Source: Candidatus Omnitrophica bacterium 4484_171 (lineage in GTDB: Bacteria; Omnitrophota; Gorgyraeia; Duberdicusellales; 4484-171). From it: a stretch of 32,960 bases of DNA. The DNA lies in assembly GCA_002049895.1 (NCBI GenBank), contig MVCW01000003.1, positions 1 through 32,960 of the forward strand. Direction: 5' to 3'. Positions 10,872-23,400 of the stretch are shown here, piece by piece. A program made the position numbers and the translations under genes. The notes beneath the pieces were generated by a model. It saw nothing but the letters and a program-made list of their open reading frames with translations, was not told where the DNA came from and ran no database searches. Every line of letters starts with the position of its first letter. Within the stretch, counting starts at the first letter, position 1.

Positions 10872-11509
10872 ACGCTTACTCTTTTAATTGAAACTACTGC
10901 GCCTTGCGCGCCGGGTACAGCACCACAAATATATAAAATATTCTTCTCGCTGTCTACCTTTACTACTTTTAGGTTCTTTACAGTAACATAGGAATCACCC
11001 ATATGCCCCGGCATCTTAAGGCCTTTGATGATCCTGCCGGGAAAAGTTGTAGACCCCGAAGAGCCTATGCGGCGGTGAGTAGTAGAACCATGCGTCCTGG
11101 GTTGGCCCCGCCAGCCATGCCTCTTCATGCCGCCCTGAAACCCTCTGCCTTTGGACTTCGCCCTGACATCAACAAATTCTCCCTCTTTAAGAATATCTAC
11201 CCCTATTTCTTTCTTAGGTTCTATTTCGTTATCTTTTTCTACATCTACCTCTTTGACAATCTTGTAAGGCGGAACTCCTATTTTCTTAAAAAATCCTAAA
11301 AGAGGCTTTTTGACTTTGTTGATTTTATTATCAGAAACTTTAAAATAACCCACCCTTGCTTTTACACCCTCGGGATAGGTAACCTTTTCCAATATGCATG
11401 CCGGCTCTACCTCTAACGCGGTCACCCCGATAAAATCAGCGTTCTGGGCGAAAATCTGTGTCATACCTATTTTCTTTCCTAACAATTCCTTTATCATACT
11501 GTTACTCAA
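10868..11509 (-). CDS. rplC: 50S ribosomal protein L3 (true start may be the internal MIKELLGKKIGMTQ)
   Basis: LLGKKIGMTQIFA...SKGRGFQGGMKRHGWRGQPRTHGSTTHRRIGSSG. Confidence 0.97.
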   Translation of the reverse strand: MSNSMIKELLGKKIGMTQIFAQNADFIGVTALEVEPACILEKVTYPEGVKARVGYFKVSDNKINKVKKPLLGFFKKIGVPPYKIVKEVDVEKDNEIEPKKEIGVDILKEGEFVDVRAKSKGRGFQGGMKRHGWRGQPRTHGSTTHRRIGSSGSTTFPGRIIKGLKMPGHMGDSYVTVKNLKVVKVDSEKNILYICGAVPGAQGAVVSIKRVSV

Positions 11510-11568
11510 ACTTTGGCGCGCTTATTATGACGCTGCCTGCTATAGCAACATCGCCTGAGGACAGCGAT

Positions 11569-11582
11569 ACCCTTACGGGCAC
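11569..11582 (-). repeat. GTGCCCGTAAGGGT mini-hairpin repeat, copy 1 (inverted)
   Basis: + strand ACCCTTACGGGCAC; shared with copies at 11709-11722 and 28986-29000. Confidence 0.75.
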
Positions 11583-11602
11583 AGGTTAGAAGATGATTCC
11601 GG

Positions 11603-11634
11603 CCCTGTCTGCCGAAGCCTTGGCGCAGGCAGGG
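11603..11634. repeat. Imperfect palindrome in the rpsJ-rplC gap
   Basis: CCCTGTCTGC (11603-11612) pairs with GCAGGCAGGG (11625-11634), one T-G pair, 12-nt loop. Confidence 0.8.
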
Positions 11635-11708
11635 ATAAAAAACTAATGTTTTCAATCGTTGTCCTCTTATATTAATCTTTGTAATCAGGGACTGATGCAT
11701 TTTGTTTA

Positions 11709-11740
11709 TGCCCGTAAGGGTACCTGTGCCCGTGAGGGTG
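11709..11740 (+). repeat. Mini-hairpin repeat, tandem copies 2 and 3
   Basis: ATGCCCGTAAGGGTACCTGTGCCCGTGAGGGTG: CCC-GTAA-GGG and CCC-GTGA-GGG. Confidence 0.75.
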
Positions 11741-11874
11741 CAACAGTCTCATTATAAAGAACACCAGCGCCTTATTTTAGCCGTTGGGACTGTAGATTTA
11801 TCCAATAATTTATTTGCCTCAAAAACGGGCAAAATTCCCCTCTCAAGCAATATCAACCAAGATTGTACTGCTTT

Positions 11875-12192
11875 TTAAACTTCCTGCTTTATTTCTACAT
11901 TTACGCCAGCGGGAAGATTCAGCTTCCTTAGGGCATCTATAGTCTTCGCAGTAGGGTTATCTAAATCAACAATCCTCTTATGAACAACCTGCATAAACTG
12001 TTCTCTTGACTTCTTGTCTATATTGGTTGAACGCAAGACAGTGTAAATTTTCTTTTTTGTAGGCAAAGGGATAGGACCGTTGATTTTGGCGCCCGTACGA
12101 AGAGCGACATCAGTAATCTCTTCTACGGACTGGTCAAGAATCCTATGGTCAAACGCCTTTAACTTGATACGTATCTTAAGCATCGCTGCCAA
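11875..12192 (-). CDS. rpsJ: 30S ribosomal protein S10
   Basis: [21 protein letters not shown]...[17 protein letters not shown]...PAGVNVEIK. Confidence 0.97.
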   Translation of the reverse strand: MAAMLKIRIKLKAFDHRILDQSVEEITDVALRTGAKINGPIPLPTKKKIYTVLRSTNIDKKSREQFMQVVHKRIVDLDNPTAKTIDALRKLNLPAGVNVEIKQEV

Positions 12193-12198
12193 TTGAAC

Positions 12199-13401
12199 TT
12201 ATTCCAATATTTCGGTTACCACGCCTGCGCCTACTGTCCTGCCGCCTTCACGTATGGCAAAACGCATCTCTTTTTCAATTGCTACAGGCTGAATCAAAGC
12301 AACTTCCACTTCAGCATTGTCTCCCGGCATAACCATTTCTACTCCCTGAGGAAGTTTCGCCGTTCCGGTAACATCCGTCGTCCGGATATAAAACTGCGGC
12401 CTGTAGCCAGAGAAGAAAGGAGTGTGCCTTCCGCCTTCTTCTTTCTTTAAAGCGTATATTTGCGCTTTGAACTTTGTATGGGGAGTAATAGACCCCGGTT
12501 TTGCTATTACCATACCTCTTTCAACCGCATCTTTCTCCACGCCTCTTAAAAGCAACCCTACATTATCTCCAGCTACACCCTCATCAAGTGTTTTTCTAAA
12601 CATCTCAATTCCGGTAACAACTGTTTTTCTCGTCTGGGGAGCAAGGCCGACAATTTCTATTTCCTCGCCTACTTTTACCTTTCCTCTCTCTACTCTTCCT
12701 GTAACGACAGTGCCTCTTCCGGAAATCGTAAAAACATCTTCTATAGCCATAAGAAACGGCTTATCAACATCCCTTTTTGGTGTCGGTATATATTCATCTA
12801 CCGCTTTCATTAAATCAAGAATGGGCTTGCATTTGGGACAATCTTCTTTGCCGCAGCCGCATTCCATAGCCTGAAGTGCTGACCCTTTTATTACAGGAAT
12901 CTGATCGCCGGCAAATTCATATTTAGAAAGAAGCTCCCTGACCTCAACTTCAACCAAATCAATAAGTTCCTTATCATCCATCTGGTCAACTTTGTTTATA
13001 AACACAACGATGGCTGGAACATTAACTTGACGCGACAAAAGAATATGCTCTCTTGTCTGGGGCATAGGCCCGTCTGTGGCAGCAACCACAAGAATAGAAC
13101 CATCCATCTGAGCGGCACCGGTAATCATGTTTTTGATATAGTCGGCATGGCCGGGACAGTCTATATGAGCGTAGTGGCGATTATCTGTTTCATACTCTAC
13201 ATGAGAAATATTAATTGTCAGGCCTCTTTCCTTTTCTTCAGGAGCCTTATCGATATCTTCATAAGCTAAAGCCTGAGCTTTACCTCTCGTAGATAAAATC
13301 TTTGTAATAGCACTTGTTAGCGTAGTTTTTCCATGGTCAACGTGGCCGATGGTGCCAATGTTTAAATGGGGTTTACTCCTTACAAATTTCTCTTTTCCCA
13401 T
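12199..13401 (-). CDS. tuf: Elongation factor Tu
   Basis: [22 protein letters not shown]...[21 protein letters not shown]...NKVD; 400 aa; SD AGGAGGTGGAG upstream. Confidence 0.99.
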   Translation of the reverse strand: MGKEKFVRSKPHLNIGTIGHVDHGKTTLTSAITKILSTRGKAQALAYEDIDKAPEEKERGLTINISHVEYETDNRHYAHIDCPGHADYIKNMITGAAQMDGSILVVAATDGPMPQTREHILLSRQVNVPAIVVFINKVDQMDDKELIDLVEVEVRELLSKYEFAGDQIPVIKGSALQAMECGCGKEDCPKCKPILDLMKAVDEYIPTPKRDVDKPFLMAIEDVFTISGRGTVVTGRVERGKVKVGEEIEIVGLAPQTRKTVVTGIEMFRKTLDEGVAGDNVGLLLRGVEKDAVERGMVIAKPGSITPHTKFKAQIYALKKEEGGRHTPFFSGYRPQFYIRTTDVTGTAKLPQGVEMVMPGDNAEVEVALIQPVAIEKEMRFAIREGGRTVGAGVVTEILE

Positions 13402-13418
13402 TCTCCACCTCCTTTTAC

Positions 13419-13456
13419 CATCGCTAAGCTATTGGACTGCCAATAGGATAGCGATG
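13419..13456 (-). promoter_or_regulatory. Intergenic hairpin between fusA and tuf
   Basis: Transcript CATCGCTA-TC-CTATTGG-CAGT-CCAATAG-CT-TAGCGATG: 8 bp + 7 bp stem around a 2x2 internal loop with a 4-nt apex, just upstream of the tuf SD; no U-tract. Confidence 0.85.
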
Positions 13457-13468
13457 ACTAAATTAATC

Positions 13469-15631
13469 TTATATACCTAATATTTTTATAAGCACATCAT
13501 TGGGAACTTTATCATAGTAGAAAGGCTCTATTGTATACGAAGCTCTTCCCTGTGTCAAGTTCCTTAATGTATCGGCATAATCAAAAACTTCTCTTAAAGG
13601 TACTTCTGACCTAACCGTCTTGACATTTTTCCTTTCCGCAATAGAAGTAATCTTCGCCCGGCGTGTATTTAAATCTGCGATTACCTGACTAAGGTATTCT
13701 ATCGGAGTAACAACCTCCAAGTCCATTATGGGCTCAAGTAAAACAGGCCCTGCTTTCTTTAAGCCATCTTTAAAAGCTATTTCTGCCGCGATTTTAAAAG
13801 AAAGCTCACTGGAATCAACTTCGTGAAACGAACCGTCTATAAGAGTTGCCTTAATATCAGTAACCGGATATCCTCCGAGTACGCCCGAGTTAGCAGCATC
13901 AAGCGTACCTTCCTTAACGAAAGGTATGAATTCCCGGGGAATAATACCTCCTTTTATTTTATTCTCGAATATAACACCTCCCTTCTTATTCGGTTCTATA
14001 AGTAAAACTACATGGCCGTATTGCCCATGCCCTCCTGTCTGCTGTACAAATTTACCAGTTGACTCAACTCTTTTGGTAATTGTCTCTTTGTAAGCAACTT
14101 GGGGTTTTCCAACGCGCGCCTGAACTTTAAAATCACTCAATAGCCTTTCAACCATAACCTCAAGATGAAGCTGCCCCATTCCCGATATTACATTCTGGCC
14201 TGTATCAGAATTGTATGACACCCTAAAAGAGGGGTCCTCCGCTTCCAGCTTTTTTAATGCCGTAAATAATTTATCCTGGTCAGCTTTTGTCTTCGGCTCT
14301 ATCGCTAAAGACACAACCGGTTCAGGAAACTTTATTTCTTCAAGAAGCAAAGGAAACTTTTCATCACACAGAGTATCTCCTGTCGCAGTGTTTTTAAATC
14401 CCACAAGGCAAACAATATCTCCCGCTTTTGCAGAGTTTACTATTTCTTGTTTATTCGCATGCATTCTAACAATTTTTGTTATTTTTTCTTTCATTTTCTT
14501 TGTAGCATTATACACACTGGACGCTGTCTTAACGCTTCCCGAATAGATTCTTGTATAAAAAAGCTTGCCTACAAAAGGATCAGTAAAAACTTTAAAACAC
14601 AGAGCACAAAGCGGAGATTTACAATCAACTTCTATTTCCTCAATCTCGTTCTTAGACGGCTTCATCCCCTTGACAATTTTCAAATCAAGAGGAGAAGGCA
14701 GAAAATTACACACCGCATCCAAAAGAAGCTGTATGCCTTTGTTCTTAAGAGCGGACCCGCAAAGAACAGGATGAAACCTGTTTGTAATTACAAACCTTCT
14801 GATTGCGCTTATGATGTCCTGCGTCGATAACTTATCCTGTGTGATAAACTTATTCATAAACTCATCATCAATTTCGGCCATCTTCTCAAGAAGTTCATCC
14901 CGTGCGGACTGAGCTTCCTTTTCTAAATAAGATGGTATTTCCCTGCGGGATACCTTCTCGCCAAGCTCATCTTCGTAATAAACTGCTTCATTGTTTATCA
15001 AATCCACAATACCCACAAAATCATCATTCTCGTATATAGGCAGTTGTACCGCAGCTGCATTAGCACCGAGCTTATCTCTCATTTCAGCTACTACATTCAT
15101 AAAATCTGCTCCAGCTCTATCCATCTTGTTAACAAAGGCTATACGAGAAACATGGTATTTATCAGCCTGGCGCCATACGGTTTCTGACTGGGGCTCTACA
15201 CCTCCCACTGCACAAAATATCACCACTGCACCATCGAGAACTTTTAAAGCGCGTTCTACTTCAACAGTAAAATCTATGTGGCCGGGAGTATCAATAATAT
15301 TTATGTTGTAATCCTTCCATTTACAATACGTAGCGGCACTGGTTATAGTAATTCCGCGTTCTCTCTCCTGAGGCATCCAATCTGTTGTGGCAGTACCCTC
15401 ATCCACTTCACCGATTTTATATACTCTGCCGCTGTAAAAAAGAATCCGCTCAGTAGTAGTAGTCTTGCCTGCGTCTATATGAGCGACGAACCCGATATTT
15501 CTTGTAAGCCCTGCGTCTTCCTTTCTCATAATACATTCATTTGCTTTAACGCCTAATCCGTAAAATTTACAGCCTAAGCTTTCCCTATTGTCCTTATAAA
15601 CTTCTTTTCTTAAAGCAGCGATATAACCCAT
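13469..15631 (-). CDS. fusA: Elongation factor G (possible alternative start at 15529, [14 protein letters not shown])
   Basis: [28 protein letters not shown]...[14 protein letters not shown]...[16 protein letters not shown]...[10 protein letters not shown]. Confidence 0.98.
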   Translation of the reverse strand: MGYIAALRKEVYKDNRESLGCKFYGLGVKANECIMRKEDAGLTRNIGFVAHIDAGKTTTTERILFYSGRVYKIGEVDEGTATTDWMPQERERGITITSAATYCKWKDYNINIIDTPGHIDFTVEVERALKVLDGAVVIFCAVGGVEPQSETVWRQADKYHVSRIAFVNKMDRAGADFMNVVAEMRDKLGANAAAVQLPIYENDDFVGIVDLINNEAVYYEDELGEKVSRREIPSYLEKEAQSARDELLEKMAEIDDEFMNKFITQDKLSTQDIISAIRRFVITNRFHPVLCGSALKNKGIQLLLDAVCNFLPSPLDLKIVKGMKPSKNEIEEIEVDCKSPLCALCFKVFTDPFVGKLFYTRIYSGSVKTASSVYNATKKMKEKITKIVRMHANKQEIVNSAKAGDIVCLVGFKNTATGDTLCDEKFPLLLEEIKFPEPVVSLAIEPKTKADQDKLFTALKKLEAEDPSFRVSYNSDTGQNVISGMGQLHLEVMVERLLSDFKVQARVGKPQVAYKETITKRVESTGKFVQQTGGHGQYGHVVLLIEPNKKGGVIFENKIKGGIIPREFIPFVKEGTLDAANSGVLGGYPVTDIKATLIDGSFHEVDSSELSFKIAAEIAFKDGLKKAGPVLLEPIMDLEVVTPIEYLSQVIADLNTRRAKITSIAERKNVKTVRSEVPLREVFDYADTLRNLTQGRASYTIEPFYYDKVPNDVLIKILGI

Positions 15632-15653
15632 CTATTATAAACCCCAAGATGTA

Positions 15654-16121
15654 TTAAAACCTGAAATGAGCAAACGCTCTATTTGACTCTGCCATTTTAT
15701 GTGTATCTTCTTTCTTCTTTATAACCGCCCCTTCGTTCTTATAAGCAGAAATTATTTCATCTGCGAGCTTAACACTCATAGGCTTGCCTTTTTTATTGCG
15801 GGCAAAATCTCTTATCCATCTTAAAGCTATAGATACACCTCTTTGTTTAGAAACTTCCATAGGAACCTGATACGTCGCCCCGCCAATTCTTCTCGGCTTT
15901 ACCTGAAGACGCGGACGAGCATTGTCCAGGGCATCGAAGAATACTTTCAAAGAATCCTCTTTAGTTTTCCTGCCTACAATATCCAAAGCACTATATATTA
16001 TGCGTTGAGAAACACTTTTCTTGCCATCACGCATAATTATATTTATAAAATTGCTTAAAACCTCTGAATTATATTTAGGATCTTTCCTGATATCTCTCTT
16101 AGGAGCTCTTCTTCTCCTCAT
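15654..16121 (-). CDS. rpsG: 30S ribosomal protein S7
   Basis: MRRRRAPKRDIRKDPKYNSEVLSNFINIIMRDGKKS...VKPRRIGGATYQVPMEV. Confidence 0.98.
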   Translation of the reverse strand: MRRRRAPKRDIRKDPKYNSEVLSNFINIIMRDGKKSVSQRIIYSALDIVGRKTKEDSLKVFFDALDNARPRLQVKPRRIGGATYQVPMEVSKQRGVSIALRWIRDFARNKKGKPMSVKLADEIISAYKNEGAVIKKKEDTHKMAESNRAFAHFRF

Positions 16122-16143
16122 TTTTACCCTCCGGAATTATATT

Positions 16144-16521
16144 TTATCCCTTCTTAGGTTTCTTGGCACCGTATTTGGAACGTGACTTCTTTCTGTTCTG
16201 TACGCCCTGAGTATCAAGCGCCCCTCTCACAATATGATAACGTACTCCGGGAAGGTCCTTAACTCTGCCGCCACGCACCAAAACTATTGAATGCTCCTGG
16301 AGGTTGTGCCCTTCGCCCGGTATATAACTTGTGACCTCTTCTGAATTAGTCAAACGTACACGGGAAATCTTACGTAATGCTGAATTGGGCTTCTTAGGCG
16401 TCATTGTACGAACCTGGATACACACCCCTCTTTTCTGAGGACATTTTCTCAATGCTGGTGACTTTGACTTTCTTTTCTTAGAAACCCTTGACTTTCTCAA
16501 TAATTGTGCTATTGTTGGCAT
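16144..16521 (-). CDS. rpsL: 30S ribosomal protein S12
   Basis: [11 protein letters not shown]...[25 protein letters not shown]...[17 protein letters not shown]. Confidence 0.98.
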   Translation of the reverse strand: MPTIAQLLRKSRVSKKRKSKSPALRKCPQKRGVCIQVRTMTPKKPNSALRKISRVRLTNSEEVTSYIPGEGHNLQEHSIVLVRGGRVKDLPGVRYHIVRGALDTQGVQNRKKSRSKYGAKKPKKG

Positions 16522-19500
16522 TTTTCCACCTCAATTTCTCTATACATTTTCAAACCGGTACCTGCAGGAACAAGATGCCCTACAATGACGTTTTCCTTTA
16601 AACCATTTAACTCATCTACCTTGCCGCTGCTAGCAGCTTCAGTTAATACCCGTGCTGTTTCCTGAAAACTGGCCGCCGATATAAAGCTCTTTGTGCTCAG
16701 GGAAGCCTTGGTAATCCCAAGAAGCAGCGGCGCGGCTGTAGCCGGTTTGCCGCCTTTCTTTAATACTTTGGCGTTTTCATCCTTAAAATCCCATTTGTCT
16801 ACTCCTTCGCCGGGCAAGAACCGGGTATCGCCGGCATCGACTATTCTTACCTTCTTAAGCATTTCTCTTATAATCAATTCAATATGCTTATCGTTTATAG
16901 TGACTCCCTGCAGACGGTATATCTCCTGAACTTCATTAACCAAATATTCCTGTAATACCTTATCGCCACATACACGCAAAATATCCTGTAAAACTATAGG
17001 GCCTTCGGTAAGCTGCTGTCCTGCTGTAACCTTATCTCCTTTATAAACTACAGGATGTGTGCCTGTAGGAATAGTATATTCCCTATGCATACCGGTAGTG
17101 CTTCTTATAATTATTTTTCTCTCTCCTTTTTCTTCCTTAAACTCCACAAAACCGTCTATTTCACTTATAATAGCAGGATTCTTTGGCTTTCGTGCTTCAA
17201 ACAGCTCTGCCACGCGGGGAAGGCCTCCTGTAATATCCTTTGTTTTAGCTACTAACCGCGGCGTTTTCGCGATGATGTCTCCTGCTTCAACGGTGCTATT
17301 TTCTTCACACATTATATGAGCCCCTGTAGAAACAGGATAAATACCTAAAACCTCATCCTTATCAGATAAGATTATAATCTGAGGATGATAGTCGCCTTTA
17401 AACTCAATTACCACCCTCTCTTTTCTCCCTGTAGCCAAATTCATTTCTTCCTGTATCGTTATTCCTTCTATTATATCTTCATATTTTACCTTACCGCTGA
17501 CTTCTGTAAGGATAGGTGAAGAATATGGATCCCAGCGTACAAATATTTTATCCTTGATAACCTTTGCTCCATCCTCAACAAATATAAACGAACCTTGAGG
17601 AACGGGATTACGCTGCAGCTCTATGCCCTTGTCGCCGGTAATAGTTATCATGCCGTTACGGTTAAGTACAATGAAATTATTCCCTTTTGTTACAACTTTC
17701 AAGCCATGATATTTAACAATCCCTGTTTCGCGTGCTTTAAGAAAAGATGACTCTGCCACTCTTGATGCCGTTCCGCCTATATGAAATGTCCTCATTGTAA
17801 GCTGTGTTCCTGGTTCTCCTATTGACTGTGCCGCGATTACGCCTACTGCCTCGCCTATTTCTACCATTTTACCTGTGGATAAATTTCTACCGTAGCATTT
17901 TGCGCACACTCCTCTTCCCGACTCACAGGTAAGAACACTTCTTATTCTTATCTTCTCTATCCCAAGTTTCTCTATTTTATTGGCTTTCTCTTCTACTATT
18001 TCTTCTCCCGCCTTTACGATAACCTCATCACTCACTATATCAACAATGTTATCCAGTGCTACGCGGCCTACAATTCTTTCCTTGAGAGAAACCACAACCT
18101 CATCTCCTTCTACAATCTCAGAAACAGTAATGCCGTTTACTGTCCCGCAATCCTCTTCTATCACGATTACTTCCTGAGCAACATCAACAAGCCTCCTTGT
18201 AAGATAGCCGGCATCCGCGGTTTTTAAAGCTGTGTCGGCAAGGCCTTTTCTTGCACCATGGGTAGAAATAAAATACTCCAAAACCGACAGCCCTTCCCTA
18301 AAATTTGAAATAATCGGTATCTCAATTATTTCACCAGAAGGCTTAGCCATGAGCCCCCGCATTCCTGCCAATTGCCGCATCTGCAAACGCGAGCCTCTTG
18401 CCCCGGAATCCGCCATCATAAATATAGGATTGAAAAAATCAAGGTTCTTGAAAACATAATCAGAAACTTTATCAGTGGTCCTTGTCCATATATCTATGAT
18501 CTTATTATGCCGCTCGCGTTCAGTAATAATTCCTCTTTTGTACTGTTCCTCAACTTTATTTAATTCCGAGTTTGCATCATTAATACATTCAGTTTTTTGG
18601 GGAGGAATATCCAAATCTGACATCCCTATGCTTACTCCGCCTTGTGTTGCATATTCAAAACCTAACGATTTAATGTTATCTAAGAGTGTTATAGTGGCGT
18701 TCCTGCCAAAATTCTTGTAGCATTCGCTCACAATGCTTGATATCTTCTTCTTATTAAGTATCTCGTTTACAAATCTAAACCCTTCAGGAAGAACTTCATT
18801 AAAAAGTATTCTTCCCATTGTAGTCTCTACTATCCTTGAGGCATCGCCTTCTTTTATCCTTAGCTTTATTTTCGCATGTAAATCCAATTCCTCATCCTGA
18901 TAAGCGGTAACCGCTTCCTCGGTATTTGAAAAAATCATCCCTTCGCCCTTAGCGCCTTCTTTCTCAACGCTCAAGAAGCGGCACCCAAGGATTATATCCT
19001 GGCTGGGAGTTATTATCGGCTTGCCATCGGCAGGAGAAAAGATATTGTTGACAGAAAGCATCATGACTTTAGCCTCAGCCTGTGCTTCCAAAGACAGAGG
19101 GACGTGTACTGCCATTTGGTCTCCATCAAAATCAGCGTTAAAAGGAGCACATACTAAAGGATGCAGCTTTATGGCTTTCCCTTCTACTAAAACAGGATAA
19201 AAGGCCTGAATACTCAAACGGTGCAATGTAGGAGCTCTGTTAAGCATAACAGGATATCCTCTTATAACTTCTTCAAGTATATCCCACACTTCTACTCTCG
19301 CTCTCTCCACCATTCTTCTCGCACCTCTTATGGTATGGACAAAACCTCTCTCTTTCAATTTCCTTATGATAAACGGCTCAAACAACTCCAATGCCATCTG
19401 TTTGGGAAGGCCGCATTCGTAAAGTTTTAACTCCGGGCCTACAACTATAACGCTCCTTCCGGAATAATCTACACGTTTACCCAAAAGATTCTGCCTAAAG

Positions 19501-20483
19501 CGCCCCTGTTTACCTTTAAGCATGTCCGAAAGACTCTTTAGAGGCCTGTTCTGAGGGCCCATAACCGGACGTCCATGACGCCCGTTTTCTAAAAGAGCAT
19601 CTACTGCTTCCTGAAGCATTCTTTTCTCGTTGCGTATAATAACTTCCGGCGCTCCTAAACTCATAAGTTTTTTAAGCCGGTTGTTTCTGTTGATAACCCT
19701 CCGGTAAAGATCATTAAGGTCGGAAGAGGCAAATCTTCCTCCGTCTAGAGAAACTAACGGCCGTAAATCAGGCGGTATCACCGGTATTGCTTCTAGAATC
19801 ATCCACTCAGGGCTATTCCCCGAACGCCTAAACTCTTCAACTACTTTAATACGTTTAAGAAGCCGTTTTGTGGCAGCTGCTGTTTTTGCGGCAGACAACT
19901 CTTTGCGTATACTCCGGCTGAGTTTGTCCAAATCAATCTCTTTCAGCAAATCCTTAATTGCTTCTGCTCCAATCTTTATTTTCACACTATTTTTGTATTC
20001 TTTCAAAGCTTTCTGATATTCTTCTTCATTCAAAAGCTGTTTTTTCTTAAAAGGCGCATCTTGAGGGTCTATAACAACATGCTGCTCATAATAAATAACC
20101 TTTTCTAAATCCCGCAAACCCATATCCAAGATATATGCGAGACGCGAAGGCACTACCTTAAAAAACCATATATGGGTTACCGGCGCAGCAAGATTAATAT
20201 GGCCCATGCGCTGGCGCCGGGCCGAAGAATGAATAATCTCCACTCCGCACCGGTCACATTTAGACCCTTTGAATTTAATACCTTTAAGCTTACCGCAATG
20301 ACACTCCCAGTCTCTCACCGGGCCGAATATCCTTTCACAGAAAAGCCCGTCTTTCTCCGGCTTAAGAGTGCGGTAGTTTAAGGTTTCTGCTTTTTTGACT
20401 TCTCCATGGGACCATGATTTTATAACTTCCGGGGAAGCAAGCCTGATACTGACCCGGTCAAAGAAACTTACTCCTTTAATCAT
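16509..20483 (-). CDS. rpoC: DNA-directed RNA polymerase subunit beta'
   Basis: [16 protein letters not shown] catalytic motif; N-terminal zinc site [20 protein letters not shown]; second Cys cluster [13 protein letters not shown]. Confidence 0.99.
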   Translation of the reverse strand: MIKGVSFFDRVSIRLASPEVIKSWSHGEVKKAETLNYRTLKPEKDGLFCERIFGPVRDWECHCGKLKGIKFKGSKCDRCGVEIIHSSARRQRMGHINLAAPVTHIWFFKVVPSRLAYILDMGLRDLEKVIYYEQHVVIDPQDAPFKKKQLLNEEEYQKALKEYKNSVKIKIGAEAIKDLLKEIDLDKLSRSIRKELSAAKTAAATKRLLKRIKVVEEFRRSGNSPEWMILEAIPVIPPDLRPLVSLDGGRFASSDLNDLYRRVINRNNRLKKLMSLGAPEVIIRNEKRMLQEAVDALLENGRHGRPVMGPQNRPLKSLSDMLKGKQGRFRQNLLGKRVDYSGRSVIVVGPELKLYECGLPKQMALELFEPFIIRKLKERGFVHTIRGARRMVERARVEVWDILEEVIRGYPVMLNRAPTLHRLSIQAFYPVLVEGKAIKLHPLVCAPFNADFDGDQMAVHVPLSLEAQAEAKVMMLSVNNIFSPADGKPIITPSQDIILGCRFLSVEKEGAKGEGMIFSNTEEAVTAYQDEELDLHAKIKLRIKEGDASRIVETTMGRILFNEVLPEGFRFVNEILNKKKISSIVSECYKNFGRNATITLLDNIKSLGFEYATQGGVSIGMSDLDIPPQKTECINDANSELNKVEEQYKRGIITERERHNKIIDIWTRTTDKVSDYVFKNLDFFNPIFMMADSGARGSRLQMRQLAGMRGLMAKPSGEIIEIPIISNFREGLSVLEYFISTHGARKGLADTALKTADAGYLTRRLVDVAQEVIVIEEDCGTVNGITVSEIVEGDEVVVSLKERIVGRVALDNIVDIVSDEVIVKAGEEIVEEKANKIEKLGIEKIRIRSVLTCESGRGVCAKCYGRNLSTGKMVEIGEAVGVIAAQSIGEPGTQLTMRTFHIGGTASRVAESSFLKARETGIVKYHGLKVVTKGNNFIVLNRNGMITITGDKGIELQRNPVPQGSFIFVEDGAKVIKDKIFVRWDPYSSPILTEVSGKVKYEDIIEGITIQEEMNLATGRKERVVIEFKGDYHPQIIILSDKDEVLGIYPVSTGAHIMCEENSTVEAGDIIAKTPRLVAKTKDITGGLPRVAELFEARKPKNPAIISEIDGFVEFKEEKGERKIIIRSTTGMHREYTIPTGTHPVVYKGDKVTAGQQLTEGPIVLQDILRVCGDKVLQEYLVNEVQEIYRLQGVTINDKHIELIIREMLKKVRIVDAGDTRFLPGEGVDKWDFKDENAKVLKKGGKPATAAPLLLGITKASLSTKSFISAASFQETARVLTEAASSGKVDELNGLKENVIVGHLVPAGTGLKMYREIEVEKCQQ

Positions 20484-23400
20484 GCTTTAGACTCCTTTTC
20501 GGCTTTTAAATCAAGACACAAGCCTTGTAATTCTTTCATTAATACGTTAAACGACTCAGGAACAGAAGGGCTGAATTTCTGTTCACCTCTTACTATCGCT
20601 TCATAAATCCTGGTCCTTCCTTCGACATCGTCACTTTTTACTGTCAATATCTCCTGTAAAGTAAATGCTGCGCCATACGCCTCAAGTGCCCATACTTCCA
20701 TTTCTCCGAAACGCTGTCCTCCAAACTGAGCTTTTCCGCCGAGCGGCTGCTGAGTAATAAGAGAATACGGGCCTATTGCCCGTGCATGAATTTTGTCTTC
20801 AACCATATGAATAAGTTTCATAACGTACATACGGCCTACTGTCGCTTTCTGGCCAAACTGCCTTCCAGTATAACCATCGCGAAGGAAAACCTTTCCGTCA
20901 TCAGGGAGCCCTGCCTCTCTTAAAAGCGCCCTTATATTATCTTCTTTAGCTCCGTCAAAAGCCGGCGTTGCAATCTTTATACCTAATTTATGCGCAGCCC
21001 ATCCTAAGTGTGTCTCAAGAAGCTGCCCGACGTTCATACGTGAAGGAACGCCTAAAGGATTTAAAATAACATCTACGGGTGTGCCGTCGTCAAGATAAGG
21101 CATATCTTCTTCAGGAAGAATTTTACTTATTACACCTTTATTGCCATGCCGCCCGGAAAGTTTATCTCCTGCGGAAATTTTACGTTTCATTGCCACAAAA
21201 ACCACCACCTGTTTCAAAACTCCGGTCGGCAGTTCATCTCCTTTTTTTATCTTGGCTATCTCCAGTTCTCTATCCATCTGTAATTCCTGAAGCCTCTCTT
21301 CATAAATATTCACAATCTCGCGCGCTTCCTCATTATCTTCCACATCTTTAGAGCTGATTCTTGAACTGTCCTTGCCTAAAACTGACGCTAATCTTTTTGC
21401 CTTATCCTCTTTCATTATTTCTATTTCTTCGCGATAATATTCCTCAATTTCCTTAAGACGCCTTAACTCTTCGGTTTTCTCTTTCTTAGACTTTCTGCCT
21501 CGGTCCTTGCGCTGAAATACATCGACATGTATCACTACTCCGTTAACACCGGGAGGTACCCGCAACGACGTATCTTTAACCTCGGCAGCCTTCTCCCCGA
21601 AAATAGCACGCAAGAGCCTTTCCTCAGGAGAAAGTTCTTTTTCTGTCTTTGGTGTTACTCTCCCTACAAGTATATCATCGGGCATTACCTCCGCCCCTAT
21701 GCGTACTATACCGTTTTCATCAAGATTCTTAAGCGTTTCTTCGCTAACATTAGGGATATCGCGCGTTATCTCCTCATTTCCAAGCCTTGTCTCCCGCGAT
21801 TCTATCTCAAATCTTTCTATATGTACTGAAGTAAGAAGATCCTCCTTTACTAAACGCTCATTTATGATTATAGCATCTTCAAAGTTATATCCTCTCCATG
21901 GCAAGAACGCTACCAGAAGATTCTTGCCTAAAGCAAATTCCCCATTCTTAGTGGCAACTCCATCAGCTATAATAGTACCCTTTCTAACGTAATCTCCTTT
22001 CTTGACTAACGGCCTCTGGTTTACGCAAGTATCGGCATTGGAACGCTGGAACTTCTTCAGCTTATAATTTATACGTCCGATTTTCACATGAGAGCTGTCC
22101 ACCTCTGTCACAACGCCTGAATCTTTGGCAATTACTACTGCGCCACTGTCACGCGCAACCTTCTCTTCAAGGCCTGTCGCAACCAATGGTTCTTCGGTAA
22201 AAAGAAGCGGAACTCCCTGACGCTGCATATTAGAACCCATAAGCGCCCTATTGGCATCGTCGTGTTCTAAGAAAGGTATTATAGAGGCTGAGATTGATAC
22301 TATCTGATGAGGGGCAACATCCATATATTCTACTTTCTTAGGGTCTACTTTGGGGAATTTACCTTTGTGCCGGCAATAAATCCACGAATCTTTAATCCTT
22401 CCTTTATCATCGATATTAGGAGTAACCTGTGCAATAATCCTGTTTTCCTCCTCATCGGCAGGCAAATAATCTATTTTATCAAGCACAACTCCCTTCTCGA
22501 CTCTCCTATATGGTGTAATTAGAAAACCAAGAGGATTCACTTTAACATATGTAGTAAGACTCGATAGAAGTCCAATGTTGGGGCCTTCAGGAGTCTCGAT
22601 AGGACAAATCCGGCCGTAATGAGAGGGATGTACATCTCTTACTTCAAAACCGGCGCGTTCACGCGATAATCCGCCGGGGCCCATAGCAGAAAGACGGCGT
22701 TTATGTGTAATTTCCGCCAGGGGATTAGTCTGGTCCATAAATTGGGAAAGAGGGCTGCGCATAAAGAAATCCCGTATTTGGGAAGAAAACGCACGGGAGT
22801 TTATAAGATGCTGTATGGAAAAGTCATTATTAGAGATAAGCGAACATCTCTCTAGGAATGTCCTTTCTACTCTAAGGAGCCCTACCCTTACCTGATGCTG
22901 AAGCAGTTCTCCTATAAGCTTTACGCGGCGGTTGCTCAAGTGGTCAATATCGTCTGTATTTTTCTCTCCCGCTTTTACACTCAAAAGGTTCCTTATCACC
23001 TCTATAACAGTATCTAAGTCCAGAACGCGCTTGTTTAATGAAGTATTGAGCAAAAGTTTTTTGTTTATCATATACCTTCCCACCCGGCCTAAGTCATAAC
23101 GCCTGTTATCGCGAAACATTCTGCGAAAAACTTCCTTGGCTGCTTCCAAAGTAACAGGCTCTGTGGGACGCATCTTCTTGTAGAAATCAAGAAAAGCTTC
23201 TTCCTTATTGGAAGTTGAATCCTTGCGAATTGTGTTTACAATTTCAGGATAAGGTTTTTCAGAAAAACGGCTGTATATATCTTCATTACTGGAAAGCCCG
23301 AACATGCGTAATATTTGAGTAGCAAGAAACGTCTTGCGCCTGTCTACAATGGCACTTATAGTATCGGCTATATCGCACCTAAATTCTAACCAATATCCGC

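Noticed and set aside
11506-11700. 64-aa ORF upstream of rplC overlapping its start
   Set aside because: Includes the palindrome translated as CLRQGFGRQG and a mini-hairpin repeat; most likely a repeat-derived spurious ORF. Its 4-nt overlap with rplC is noted but not convincing.
11569-11741. CRISPR-like array from repeated GTGCCCGTAAGGGTA units
   Set aside because: Only three units, mixed orientation, irregular spacing, no cas genes; better described as mini-hairpin repeats.
22680-22760. Rifampicin-resistance changes in rpoB
   Set aside because: The core cluster reads [23 protein letters not shown] with the main D516, H526 and S531 equivalents intact; minor differences do not support resistance. 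S12 K43 and K88 equivalents are also intact.
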